From NCBI GenBank assembly GCA_027622555.1, contig JAQBYJ010000036.1, positions 1-45,992 of the forward strand: DNA of 45,992 nt. The letters are read 5' to 3'. Within the stretch, counting starts at the first letter, position 1; each line of letters begins with the position of its first letter. Origin of the DNA: Verrucomicrobiota bacterium. Its GTDB lineage: Bacteria > Verrucomicrobiota > Verrucomicrobiia > Opitutales > UBA2995. Shown in pieces: positions 8,657 through 17,076 of the stretch. The notes under the pieces were generated by a model that was not told the origin of the DNA, ran no database searches, and saw only the letters and a program-made list of their open reading frames with translations. The position numbers and the translations under genes are program-made.

Positions 8657-9475
8657 TCACACAAAAAAGTCCGGGGCTAGTTCTGCGCCTTTCTCCACTG
8701 CATAATCGTCTAGATCGGTAATTCCAGCTTGTGCCAGCGCCTCTTCGTCGATGAAAAAATTGCCGGTGCAATCACGACTGTCACGGGTAATAATGGCATA
8801 AGCCGCATCGCCCATCATACTCGGTTTTCGGCTGCGTTTCATTAGTTCATCTCCCCCGAGTAGATTTTGAATGGCAGCGGTCGCGATGGTGGTTTTTGGC
8901 CAGAGTGCATTCGCCGCCACTCCCTGTTTGCGAAACTCTTCGGCAAATCCGAGTATGCATAAACTCATTCCAAATTTGGACATGGTATAGGCGACGTGCG
9001 GACCAAACCATTTCGCTTCGAGGTTCAATGGAGGTGAGATAGTAAGGATGTGTGGATTGTCTGCTTTTAATAAATAGGGAAGGCATTTTTGAGTCAGAAG
9101 ATAGGTGCCACGAACATTCACCGAATGCATCAGATCATAACGCTTCATCGCCGTGTCCAAAGTGCCGGTCAGTTGGATCGCGCTCGCATTGTTCACTACA
9201 ATGTCGATGCCGCCGAACTCACCGACTGTTTTTTCCACAGCGGCTGCCACTTGTTCTTCATCTCGAATGTCTGCCTGACACGCCAAGCCTCGACCTCCGG
9301 CGGCATTGATTTCATCGACAGCCGTGTAAATCGTTCCTTCCAGTTTTGGGTGAGGCTTCACTGTTTTGGCGACCACAGCTATATTTGCCCCATCTTGGGC
9401 CGCGCGTAATGCGATAGCCTTGCCGATTCCCCGACTGGCACCACTTATCAGAAGTGTTTTATTTTTTAGAGACAT
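8657..9475 (-). CDS. HSDL2-type short-chain dehydrogenase
   Basis: A 272-residue SDR with SGASRGIG at 11-18, VNNASAI near 94-100, and Ser147 (ISPPL), Tyr163 and Lys167 as the likely catalytic set. The 'VVAKTVKPHPKLEGTIYTA' region and C-terminal 'RDCTGNFFIDEEAL' segment are characteristic of the hydroxysteroid-dehydrogenase-like 2 group. In animals that group is peroxisomal and fused to an SCP2 domain; here the SCP2 domain is absent. The enzyme probably acts on acyl or steroid-like hydroxyl groups, substrate unproven. It lies 29 bp after the acyl-CoA ligase at 9505-11028 on the same strand and is probably co-transcribed with it. Confidence 0.87.
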   Translation of the reverse strand: MSLKNKTLLISGASRGIGKAIALRAAQDGANIAVVAKTVKPHPKLEGTIYTAVDEINAAGGRGLACQADIRDEEQVAAAVEKTVGEFGGIDIVVNNASAIQLTGTLDTAMKRYDLMHSVNVRGTYLLTQKCLPYLLKADNPHILTISPPLNLEAKWFGPHVAYTMSKFGMSLCILGFAEEFRKQGVAANALWPKTTIATAAIQNLLGGDELMKRSRKPSMMGDAAYAIITRDSRDCTGNFFIDEEALAQAGITDLDDYAVEKGAELAPDFFV

Positions 9476-9504
9476 AATTTAATTCTTGGAAGGTGTTGGT
9501 GATA

Positions 9505-11028
9505 TCATTCCTCCAGCAGAGGAAGAACGATTTTTCTTACTTCCCGTTTAAGTAGTTTTCCGACCGAGCTTTTGGGAAGTTCATCGAGGAAAAACACACG
9601 GCTTGGTGCTTTGAATTTGTTGAGGAAATATTTGGTGTGCTCGATGATTTCATCTTGTGAAGCTTTAGCTCCCTTTCTCAGAGCAATTGCTGCGCAAATG
9701 TCCTCGCCAAATTTTTTACATGGGATGCCGACCACCGCACATTCAGCTACCGAAGGATGTCGATATATGGCTTCCTCAATTTCTCTGGGTGATATGTTTT
9801 CACCACCTTTAATGATAAGGTCCTTCTTTCGATCGGTTATAAAAATATATCCATCTTCATCCAGGTGGCCAATGTCACCGGTATGGAGCCATCCACCAAT
9901 GATGGTATTGCGGGTAGCCTCCTCGTTTTTCCAATAACCCTTCATGACAAAGGGAGCCTTTATGCAAAATTCGCCAGTGCTGCCGGTTGGAATAATTTCA
10001 TTATTGTCATCCTGAACGCAAATTTCAACTCCATCGACTACACGACCGGCAGATCCTGGACGAAAGGCTTCTCCTTCACGATAGGAAGAAATGACACAGG
10101 TGGATTCCGATTGTCCCCATCCTTCAGTGACCACGCAGTTGAACTTCTCTTCAAATTCCAATCGCACTTCATCCGGTAGTGGAGCGCCACCGGAATTTAC
10201 TCGTTCCAGTGAGGAAACATCATACTTATCGAAATCTGGAAAATTGATCAGATAGGAAAACATGGTCGGAACGAAGCTGATCCTCTGCACGCGAAATTTC
10301 TCAATGTCCTCGAACACTTTTTTGGTTTCGAATTGCGGATGAAGCACGTTAACGGTCCCCACTAAACTTCCAATGTTCATCATAAGCACACCATAAACGT
10401 GAGCCAGAGGAAGAACGTTTAGGGTCACGGTTTTAGGCTCAGTCATCAGAAGGTGTTCGCCAGCTTCCGCGTTGGAAATGATATTGTAATGACTTTGCAT
10501 CACACCTTTTGGCTTTCCGGTAGTGCCGGAAGTATAGACTAATAGAGCCAAATCGTCGGAAGCTCGGTCATGTAATCCCTCAATAGGTGAAGCTGCCTCG
10601 ATCTCCTCCCGTATATCTTTTGCTGGCTCAGTTTCGCAATTTCCGGTAACCAGAATATGCTCCAAGCTTGTTAACCCTTTCGCTGCTTCCACAACTTTCG
10701 CGGTCAACTCTTCCGAGGTTATAATCAGGCGCGCTTCGGAGTGTTCCAAAATATAGTTCAGCTCGCACGCAACCAACTGAGGCATAATGGGAAGTATGAC
10801 AGCCCCGATAATCCAGGCAGCCTGGAACGCAGATGTTACTTCTGGGCAGTTATTCATGGTAACCGCCACGACATCGCCTGGTTTCACTCCCTTCCCACGC
10901 AATACTGACGCCAGGCATTGTGCATAGTGCATGCGTTCTATGTTGGTATAGCTCTCTCCTTCAAAATACAGGCAAGTGTATTCACCATACCGCTCCAGGT
11001 TTTCGTAAGCTAGTTGTCCTGCGTTCAA
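9505..11028 (-). CDS. Acyl-CoA ligase (AMP-binding family)
   Basis: A 507-residue ANL enzyme with YTSGTTGKPKGV at residues 165-176. It also has a GWGQSES motif in place of the more common YGxTE, GWLHTGDIG, DRKKDLIIKGGENISPREIE and the C-terminal PKSSVGKLLKRE with the catalytic lysine. It activates a carboxylic acid to acyl-CoA. The frame starts at TTG (11028), because no ATG or GTG lies upstream before a stop; the next ATG, at codon 33, would cut into the N-terminal domain. The SDR at 8657 follows 29 bp later. It is clearly diverged from the ligase at 2412-3983, so the two probably handle different acids. Confidence 0.9.
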   Translation of the reverse strand: MNAGQLAYENLERYGEYTCLYFEGESYTNIERMHYAQCLASVLRGKGVKPGDVVAVTMNNCPEVTSAFQAAWIIGAVILPIMPQLVACELNYILEHSEARLIITSEELTAKVVEAAKGLTSLEHILVTGNCETEPAKDIREEIEAASPIEGLHDRASDDLALLVYTSGTTGKPKGVMQSHYNIISNAEAGEHLLMTEPKTVTLNVLPLAHVYGVLMMNIGSLVGTVNVLHPQFETKKVFEDIEKFRVQRISFVPTMFSYLINFPDFDKYDVSSLERVNSGGAPLPDEVRLEFEEKFNCVVTEGWGQSESTCVISSYREGEAFRPGSAGRVVDGVEICVQDDNNEIIPTGSTGEFCIKAPFVMKGYWKNEEATRNTIIGGWLHTGDIGHLDEDGYIFITDRKKDLIIKGGENISPREIEEAIYRHPSVAECAVVGIPCKKFGEDICAAIALRKGAKASQDEIIEHTKYFLNKFKAPSRVFFLDELPKSSVGKLLKREVRKIVLPLLEE

Positions 11029-11135
11029 TTGACAAATATTTGGGGTTAAACTGAAAGAGAAGAGATTAGGATCTTATTGAATTAAAAAAGTGACAAAGAA
11101 AGAATTAGTTTTTCGACAAGACCACGTCCTCGACT

Positions 11136-11207
11136 CGGCACTGCGAGGACGTAGTCGCCCTGCCTTTTTGTGCAGAATGGTAGGGCTAGAGCATCCTTGC
11201 TCTGCCG
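11136..11207. repeat. Palindromic intergenic repeat (type A)
   Basis: CGGCACTGCGAGGACGTAGT, continuing CGCCCTGCC, is mirrored by GGTAGGGCTAGAGCATCCTT, continuing GCTCTGCCG, across about 14 bp. It lies in the 226-bp space between the acyl-CoA dehydrogenase stop (11255) and the ligase start (11028), both on the minus strand, so it may separate two transcription units. Confidence 0.75.
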
Positions 11208-11254
11208 TCTGCAGTGTAATCAGTAAGGCATTGTTCATTCAGTTTGAGATTAGA

Positions 11255-12367
11255 TTATTCGTCTAAGATGAGCTGAGCAAGAAGTTCCCGATGATAGGAT
11301 TGATCACCAAAAAGAAGCTCATTCGATTTGGCCCGTTTGTAATACAAGTGAAGATCATGCTCCCATGTGAAGCCTATACCTCCGTGAATTTGAATGCCCG
11401 AGTTACCCACCAGGCGAGCGGCTTCTGAACAATAGGCCTTGGCAATGCTGATCGCTTCGTCGGCAGCAGGGTCGTTTTCACTCAAAGCCCAGGCGGCATA
11501 GTAGGTGGCTGATCGCGCGCTTTCATTTGCCAGTAACATATCCGCGCACTGGTGTTGCACGGCTTGGTATGAACCAATGGGCTTATCAAACTGCTGCCTG
11601 GTACGTGCGTATTCGACCGTTGTTTTTAGCGTCCACTCCATTCCTCCGAGCATGTCAGCACAAGCGACGATAATTCCGACTTGCATTGAACGTTTTAGGG
11701 CGTTTTCCGCTGCCACTCCATTTACTAAAACTTGCGCACCTACCTTGTCAAAATCGACCTGATAGTAACGGCGAGTGAGGTCCATTCCTGAAGTCGCGCT
11801 TATGGTGATTCCTTCGGCCGAACTATCCACGGCAGCAACGATTAAATCGTCGCCTTGTCGAGCAACGACCAGAATCGTGTTTGCCGAAGCTGCATCGAGG
11901 ACGAGGATTTTTGAACCAGATAGAACTAAACCGGAGTCACCTGCTTCAGCACTTAGTTGAACGGTCGACGAATCCCAGTTGGAACCCTCTTCCAGCATAG
12001 CAACGGTTGCGATCGATTCACCCAGCGCCAGGCCAGGCAGTAATTTTCCTTTAAGCTCCTCGTTTCCGGAAGCCTCAATCAGAGACGCAGCCCAGGTGGA
12101 TGCGATAAAGGGTGATGGAAAACAAGCTCGGCCCATTTCCTCCGCTACGGCAGCCAGGTCAACGAGACTCAGGTCCAGGCCGTCATAACCTTCAGGTAGC
12201 GTCAATCCCGTCCATCCCTGTTCGGCTACGCCCTTCCAGAGTGCTTTATCATTTCCGTGCTCGGATTCTATTACTTCGCGTACCTTCGTTATCGGGCACT
12301 CCCGTTGGAAGAAAGTCCGTGCAGATTCCTGCAACATTTTTTGGGTTTTAGATAGATCAAAATTCAT
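11255..12367 (-). CDS. Acyl-CoA dehydrogenase, short subunit type
   Basis: A 370-residue flavoprotein of the acyl-CoA dehydrogenase family, slightly shorter than the classical 380-400. The middle beta domain is degenerate, while the C-terminal helical domain is well kept: TRQQFDKPIGSYQAVQH (about 255-270), then 'IQIHGGIGFTWEHDLHLYYKRAK'. The 'GFTWEHD' pattern is typical of one subunit of the heterotetrameric alpha2beta2 dehydrogenases known from actinobacterial steroid side-chain breakdown. The partner would be the 390-residue dehydrogenase at 12878-14050, with one small gene between. Electrons would go to the ETF encoded just upstream. Pairing and substrate are inferred. Confidence 0.9.
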   Translation of the reverse strand: MNFDLSKTQKMLQESARTFFQRECPITKVREVIESEHGNDKALWKGVAEQGWTGLTLPEGYDGLDLSLVDLAAVAEEMGRACFPSPFIASTWAASLIEASGNEELKGKLLPGLALGESIATVAMLEEGSNWDSSTVQLSAEAGDSGLVLSGSKILVLDAASANTILVVARQGDDLIVAAVDSSAEGITISATSGMDLTRRYYQVDFDKVGAQVLVNGVAAENALKRSMQVGIIVACADMLGGMEWTLKTTVEYARTRQQFDKPIGSYQAVQHQCADMLLANESARSATYYAAWALSENDPAADEAISIAKAYCSEAARLVGNSGIQIHGGIGFTWEHDLHLYYKRAKSNELLFGDQSYHRELLAQLILDE

Positions 12368-12433
12368 GTCATTATAGATTCTTAGTTGCTGAGGTATTTA
12401 GTTTCTAAGTATTTGAGAATGTAAGTATATTTG

Positions 12434-12820
12434 CTAGTTTGCATTATCGGAATTGGTACGAATTTTGGAAATCAATGAGCTAAGCATTTTTTCAATTTCG
12501 AGTGTGGATGCATTAAATACATTAAGAACGCCTTTTTCCAAATATCGTAAGTTGCTTGATATTTCCCATTGGGTTTGCAACTCGAATAGTGAGCCTTTCG
12601 AAATCTGGAGGAACCGTATAAAATCCTTATTTGACTTCCTGCCGTATCCTTCGGCGATGTTACTTGGAATGGAAACAGCCGAACGTCGGATCTGCGATGT
12701 GAGTCCGTAAATTTCGGTTGATGGAAAATCTTTTGTAGCTTGGTAAACGGATGTTACCAACACCAAAGATTTTTGCCAAACGATTAAGTCCCGATATGTC
12801 TGTATTCCTTTTTTCTTCAT
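12434..12820 (-). CDS. Four-helix-bundle protein (S23 / 23S rRNA intervening-sequence type)
   Basis: A 128-residue all-helical protein of the S23/IVP family. The hallmark 'TYRDLIVWQKSLVL' opens the first helix, followed by 'YGLTSQIRRSAVSIPSNIAEGYGRKS' in the middle. Relatives sit in rRNA intervening sequences or stand alone; the Avd accessory protein of diversity-generating retroelements has the same fold. Its function is unknown. It has a good ribosome binding site (AAAGGAAA) 5-6 bp before the ATG. It is wedged between two acyl-CoA dehydrogenase genes, flanked on both sides by TTCTTAG/AGAATCT-like repeats, which suggests arrival as a small mobile unit. No reverse transcriptase or 23S rRNA is nearby. 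Confidence 0.85.
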   Translation of the reverse strand: MKKKGIQTYRDLIVWQKSLVLVTSVYQATKDFPSTEIYGLTSQIRRSAVSIPSNIAEGYGRKSNKDFIRFLQISKGSLFELQTQWEISSNLRYLEKGVLNVFNASTLEIEKMLSSLISKIRTNSDNAN

Positions 12821-12837
12821 AATATTTCCTTTCTTGT

Positions 12838-12877
12838 ATTCTTAGAATCTTAGCTCCTTGGAATCTCAGAATCTTGG
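12838..12877. repeat. AGAATCT-type short repeat cluster flanking the four-helix gene
   Basis: The segment contains staggered copies of TTAGAATCTTAG and TTGGAATCTCAGAATCTTGG. The core CTTGGAATCTCAGAATCT is repeated exactly near 17999-18016, and a TTCTTAGAATCTAA copy lies near 24532-24545. Degenerate copies (GATTCTTAG, TTTCTAAG) lie on the other side of the gene at about 12378-12410. Confidence 0.5.
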
Positions 12878-14050
12878 TTAATAGCTGCGAGGCAGTCCCA
12901 GAACACGTTGAGCAATAATGTTTCGTTGGATTTCGCTGGTGCCGGCTTCGATGGTGTTACCTCGGGAACGTAGGTAGGCGTGCGCCCAAAAACCGTCTTC
13001 GAAATCGTGAAGTTGCGCTGCGTCGCCGAGTATTTCCATAGCGGCCTGCACGAAGCGCTGATTCATTTCGCTCCAAAAGATCTTCAAAATTGATCCTTCG
13101 GGACCTGGTGTGGCGTTGTTGGTGATTTTAGACAAAGCCCGATTCGTGGTTAGTTTGAAAATCTCCAACTCGGTATAAATTTGCCCGATTTTTTGGCGGT
13201 TGATCGGATCATCAATCAAGCGTTTCCCACCCGATTTTCTTTCCTTCATGAGCTGGATCAACGAATCCAGGCTTTTCTTGAACCGAATATAAAAGGATGA
13301 ACCAAGATTGGTTCGCTCATTCATTAAAGTGGTAATGGTGATTCGCCATCCATCGTTGAGTTCGCCGATCAGGTTTTTTGCCGGCACGCGGACGTTGGTA
13401 AAAAACATTTCGTTGAAAGCAGATTCACCAGACATTTGGCGGAGAGGTCTGACGGATACGCCTTCGCTCTTCATATCGACGAGTAATGCACTGATTCCCT
13501 TGTGCTTGGGAACATCGTTATCAGTTCGGACGAGCAGTAAACACCAGTCGGCCTCTGCCGCATAACTGGTCCAAATCTTTTGACCGTTTACGATAAATTC
13601 ATCTCCTTCCCGGACAGCCTTGGTCCCCAGTGATGCAACATCACTCCCAGAGTTTGGTTCTGAAAATCCCTGACACCAAATGTGCGTTCCGTTCAGAATC
13701 CGGGGAAGGAAGAACTCTTTTTGTTCTTCGCTGCCCTCGGCCATTATGGTTGGACCGATTAGTCCTTCTCCGATTGTTCCGACACGTTCCGGGGCGTCGA
13801 AGGCGGCCATTTCCTCCATATAAATTCCCGCCTCTATAGGGGTAGTGCCTCTTCCGCCGAATTCTTTAGGCCAGGTTACTCCTGCCCAACCTCCTTCGAA
13901 CATTTTATTTTGCCAGGCTCTGAGGTTGTTCCAGTAATCGGGGTCGTGATCATTCTTTGCCTTGAATGGCTTTTCGGGGAGATTTTCTTTCAGCCACGCG
14001 CGAAGTTCATCGCGGAACTGCTGTTCGCTTTCTGTCAGATTTAGATCCAT
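12878..14050 (-). CDS. Acyl-CoA dehydrogenase, long subunit type
   Basis: A 390-residue complete acyl-CoA dehydrogenase. The N-terminal helical domain contains GWAGVTWPKEFGGRG. The FAD/substrate-contact stretch 'CQGFSEPNSGSDVASLGTKA' and 'NGQKIWTSYA' lie in the middle. The C-terminal 'SRGNTIEAGTSEIQRNIIAQRVLG' is the standard family ending. It makes a trans-2-enoyl-CoA from acyl-CoA and passes electrons to ETF. With the 370-residue dehydrogenase at 11255 it probably forms a heteromeric enzyme. The ETF-oxidoreductase gene lies 63 bp upstream on the same strand. Confidence 0.93.
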   Translation of the reverse strand: MDLNLTESEQQFRDELRAWLKENLPEKPFKAKNDHDPDYWNNLRAWQNKMFEGGWAGVTWPKEFGGRGTTPIEAGIYMEEMAAFDAPERVGTIGEGLIGPTIMAEGSEEQKEFFLPRILNGTHIWCQGFSEPNSGSDVASLGTKAVREGDEFIVNGQKIWTSYAAEADWCLLLVRTDNDVPKHKGISALLVDMKSEGVSVRPLRQMSGESAFNEMFFTNVRVPAKNLIGELNDGWRITITTLMNERTNLGSSFYIRFKKSLDSLIQLMKERKSGGKRLIDDPINRQKIGQIYTELEIFKLTTNRALSKITNNATPGPEGSILKIFWSEMNQRFVQAAMEILGDAAQLHDFEDGFWAHAYLRSRGNTIEAGTSEIQRNIIAQRVLGLPRSY

Positions 14051-14113
14051 GATATATATTGGGTGTAATTGATTATTGAAGGTTTTTAAATGTTTCTTTC
14101 AAAGTTCATCTTT

Positions 14114-16096
14114 CTAGGAGGTGACTTCGTTCAAAAGCTCGGCAAGCTCTTTGACTTCGATCTTACGATCGCCTTTGGTTGCGTTGATGCCGTCTTCCAT
14201 CATGGTGGTGCAAAAGGGGCAACCTACCGCAACGGTATCGACATCAGTTTCCAAAATCTCTTCTGCGCGTTCGCGGTTTACACGTTTGTCCGCCGGTTCA
14301 TCGACAAAGCTCATTCCTCCGCCTCCACCGCAGCAAAAACTGTTCTTCTTATTCCGTCGGAGCTCTGTCATTGGCTCGGAGCTGGTGCCCTTCAATAGGT
14401 CTCGAGGTTCGTCAGTTATTCCATTGTGTCGGCTCAAATAACAAGGATCATGAAAAGTGATCTTACGTTCGGAAGCCTCGGTAATCTTCAGACGGCCCGA
14501 CTTTAGTAGTTCTCCCAAGAATTCGCTGTGATGAAAGGTTTCAAAATCGGCCCCGAGCTGAGGATACTCATTGCGGAAGGTATTAAAACAATGGGGACAA
14601 GCGGTGACCACTTTCTTTACCTTGTGCTTCTTGAAACTTTCGATGTTTTCCTTGGCTAGAGATTCGAAAAGAAACTCATTGCCGATACGGCGTGCCACAT
14701 CGCCGGTGCATTTTTCATCGCGTCCCAGGACTGAGAACTTAACTCCGGCTTTTTTCAACAGTTGGGCCAGGGAGCGAATGGACTTCTGATTACGTTCAAC
14801 CAGAGAGGTTCCGCATCCCGCCCACACTAGGATTTCCGCATCATCGATTTCACTAGCGTGTGGAATGTCCAATTCTTCCATCCAGTCCGACCGTGAAAAT
14901 TGGGTTCCTGTGTATGGATGCTGACGCTCTTCCATTGAGTTAACGGCGGCCTGCATCGTTTCAGGAAACTCGGCTTCCTCCATCACTTGATAACGCCGCA
15001 TGTCGACAATCTTTGGTAATTGTTCGATGGAAACCGGGCAAGCCTCCACGCAGGCGGCACAGCTGGTGCATTCGAAAAGTCGATCGGATTGCAAGGCATC
15101 GGTCGATCCGATTAAACTGAAATCGCCGTTCGTTCCTTTGTGTAACCAGCCCCGTAAGTCCAATATGATATCGCGTGGAGATAGCTTCTTGCCAACCGTA
15201 TTGGCGGGACAGGCGTCCGTGCAGCGGCCGCACTCGGTGCAGGCATCCAAATCAAGCAAATCCTTCCAGGTAAATTGCTTCAACTGGTTTACGCCAAAAC
15301 TCTCGGCCGTATCGAAATCAATCGTCTTCAAGGAGCCTCCAACAGGCCCAAGGTTAGCGGCGTAGATATTCAGTGCCGAAGTGAGGGGATGCAGCATCTT
15401 GGTGTAGGGCGCCCAGGCCATAAACGCAAAAACAAGAACCAGGTGAAACCACCAACACAATAAGTGCAGCTGGCTTAACATTTCGACGCTGAAGAATTTG
15501 GCAAACACCGCTCCTGTCGCGTAGCCTACCGGTGACCAGGCTCCCCATGGATCTTGGGTCACAACAATGCGCCAGCCTTCCAAGAGAAATCCTGTTGCGA
15601 GTATGACTCCACCACCTATCAAAATCCATGAAGCCTCGTCCGTATAAACCAATTTGGCAGGCTTGGTTTTCCAACGTCGGTAGCCGGCCAGTCCAACTCC
15701 GATTAAGGCCAGGAGTCCGAGGACATCTACAAACAACGATTGAAAATACAGGTAAAATGCACCGCGCATAATCGGGATTCCGAAGTCGTGATCGATCATC
15801 ACCACCGTTGTGGCCATAGTGAGGGTAATGAATCCCCAAAAGATCATCGCGTGGAAGATTCCTGCATAGCGCTGACGAAGATTCCGCCTTTGCAGTAATG
15901 CATGATTCCAGAGATGCTTCAATCGCTCCGCCGGACGGTCCAGGCGTCCCTCTGCCGGCAGCCCCTGTTTCCAGGATTTATAACGCCGCCAAACTCCGTA
16001 AAAGCCGATTGCCGCCGTTGGAACAAGCAACGCGTACATGATCCATCCATAGGAAATATTCCAAAGGACTTCGCGCGTTGCTTCAGCAGAATTCAT
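14114..16096 (-). CDS. Membrane Fe-S ETF:(mena)quinone oxidoreductase, FadF-like
   Basis: A 660-residue fusion. An N-terminal nitrate-reductase-gamma-like membrane domain with about six spans (residues 15-240) is followed by two 4Fe-4S motifs (CTECGRCTDACP at 286-297, CTSCAACVEACP at 343-354). Two CCG cysteine-rich domains come next: Cys500/Cys503, HDPCY at 549-553, CCGGGGG at 588-594 and CPFC at 626-629. This is the plan of ETF:menaquinone oxidoreductases (B. subtilis FadF/YwjF type) and heterodisulfide-reductase relatives. It would carry electrons from reduced ETF into the membrane quinone pool. Its ATG overlaps the etfA stop by 4 bp, so it is translationally coupled to etfBA, which supports the role. 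Confidence 0.92.
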   Translation of the reverse strand: MNSAEATREVLWNISYGWIMYALLVPTAAIGFYGVWRRYKSWKQGLPAEGRLDRPAERLKHLWNHALLQRRNLRQRYAGIFHAMIFWGFITLTMATTVVMIDHDFGIPIMRGAFYLYFQSLFVDVLGLLALIGVGLAGYRRWKTKPAKLVYTDEASWILIGGGVILATGFLLEGWRIVVTQDPWGAWSPVGYATGAVFAKFFSVEMLSQLHLLCWWFHLVLVFAFMAWAPYTKMLHPLTSALNIYAANLGPVGGSLKTIDFDTAESFGVNQLKQFTWKDLLDLDACTECGRCTDACPANTVGKKLSPRDIILDLRGWLHKGTNGDFSLIGSTDALQSDRLFECTSCAACVEACPVSIEQLPKIVDMRRYQVMEEAEFPETMQAAVNSMEERQHPYTGTQFSRSDWMEELDIPHASEIDDAEILVWAGCGTSLVERNQKSIRSLAQLLKKAGVKFSVLGRDEKCTGDVARRIGNEFLFESLAKENIESFKKHKVKKVVTACPHCFNTFRNEYPQLGADFETFHHSEFLGELLKSGRLKITEASERKITFHDPCYLSRHNGITDEPRDLLKGTSSEPMTELRRNKKNSFCCGGGGGMSFVDEPADKRVNRERAEEILETDVDTVAVGCPFCTTMMEDGINATKGDRKIEVKELAELLNEVTS

Positions 16097-17070
16097 TTCA
16101 GAAGCTCGGTCAGTTTCTCTTTTAAAGGTCCAATTACGTTTTTGTAATCCTCTACCAATCCAAATTTGCAGTGTTTAAAAATGGGGGCATCTGGATCCGT
16201 ATTTATCGCAGCAATTGCTTTTGAGTCGGCAATGCCCATCATGTGCTGACTCGCGCCTGAAATCGCCACCGCCAGATAAAGTTGTGGTGCCACCTTTTTG
16301 CCCGTTTGGCCAACCTGCCACGAGTGAGGTACCCAACCCAGATCGCAGGCTGCTCGGGAAGCGGAGTTTTGTGCCTTCAATACTTTTGCCAGGGCAACGA
16401 GATCTTCAAACGGTTCAGGCCCACCGAGACCACGACCGCCGGACACAATGATTTGTGCTTCTTCAAGTCGTTGGCCCTCTGTTTCTTCTTCATGAGTTTC
16501 TACAAGCTGAGTCAAAGAAACAGGAAGGGTATCCAGACTCGTTGAGACAATCGTTCCTGAAGTATCTTTGGCTTCAGCAGGATCCATCGACTGTGCTCGA
16601 ACCCAAACGACCGCCGGGCTGGCTGTGAGTTCGATTTCCGCGACTGCCTTGCCGCCATAAACGGAGCGGGTAACACGAATGCTTCCATCTATAGAATTGA
16701 CGGCCTGTGCGTCTCCGATCGATGAGCCTCCCAGTCGATGGGCCAAGCGCGGCGTGATCTCCTGGCTCGCGGTATCGTTTGCCAAGAGAATGGCTTCTGG
16801 CTTTTGTTCAGCGCCAACCCTGGCAATGTAGTTTAACCATACTTCTGGGTGTCCGCTGGAAAGCTCTGTTGAATCAGCGGTGATGACACGGTCCGCATGC
16901 TTACTCAGTTGAGCGATAAATGCACTATCGGTACCTCCGCAGGCCACCACAACATGTTCACAACCGCTGTCGCGTGAGAGGCGTTGACCCGCTCCTAATA
17001 AACCTGCCGTTCCTGAGTCTAGCTCAGATGTAAGAACAGCCGTTAAAATAATTGAATTTTCCTCACTCAT
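16093..17070 (-). CDS. etfA: Electron transfer flavoprotein alpha subunit
   Basis: A 325-residue ETF alpha subunit. The C-terminal FAD-binding domain is intact, with GGRGLGG (211-217), QVGQTGK (252-258), SGASQH (271-276) and 'AIAAINTDPDAPIF' (286-299). With EtfB it forms a soluble FAD/AMP heterodimer that takes electrons from acyl-CoA dehydrogenases. It lies 6 bp after etfB and overlaps the Fe-S oxidoreductase gene by 4 bp, giving the operon etfB-etfA-oxidoreductase followed by the dehydrogenases. A non-bifurcating beta-oxidation ETF is the natural reading from this context. Confidence 0.96.
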   Translation of the reverse strand: MSEENSIILTAVLTSELDSGTAGLLGAGQRLSRDSGCEHVVVACGGTDSAFIAQLSKHADRVITADSTELSSGHPEVWLNYIARVGAEQKPEAILLANDTASQEITPRLAHRLGGSSIGDAQAVNSIDGSIRVTRSVYGGKAVAEIELTASPAVVWVRAQSMDPAEAKDTSGTIVSTSLDTLPVSLTQLVETHEEETEGQRLEEAQIIVSGGRGLGGPEPFEDLVALAKVLKAQNSASRAACDLGWVPHSWQVGQTGKKVAPQLYLAVAISGASQHMMGIADSKAIAAINTDPDAPIFKHCKFGLVEDYKNVIGPLKEKLTELLK

Positions 17071-17076
17071 GGCTTT

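Noticed and set aside
12434-12820. 23S rRNA intervening sequence
   Set aside because: The protein family fits, but no rRNA sequence surrounds it; flanks are acyl-CoA dehydrogenase genes.
15354-15839. 161-residue minus-strand open frame
   Set aside because: It overlaps the Fe-S oxidoreductase in another frame and shows no family features.
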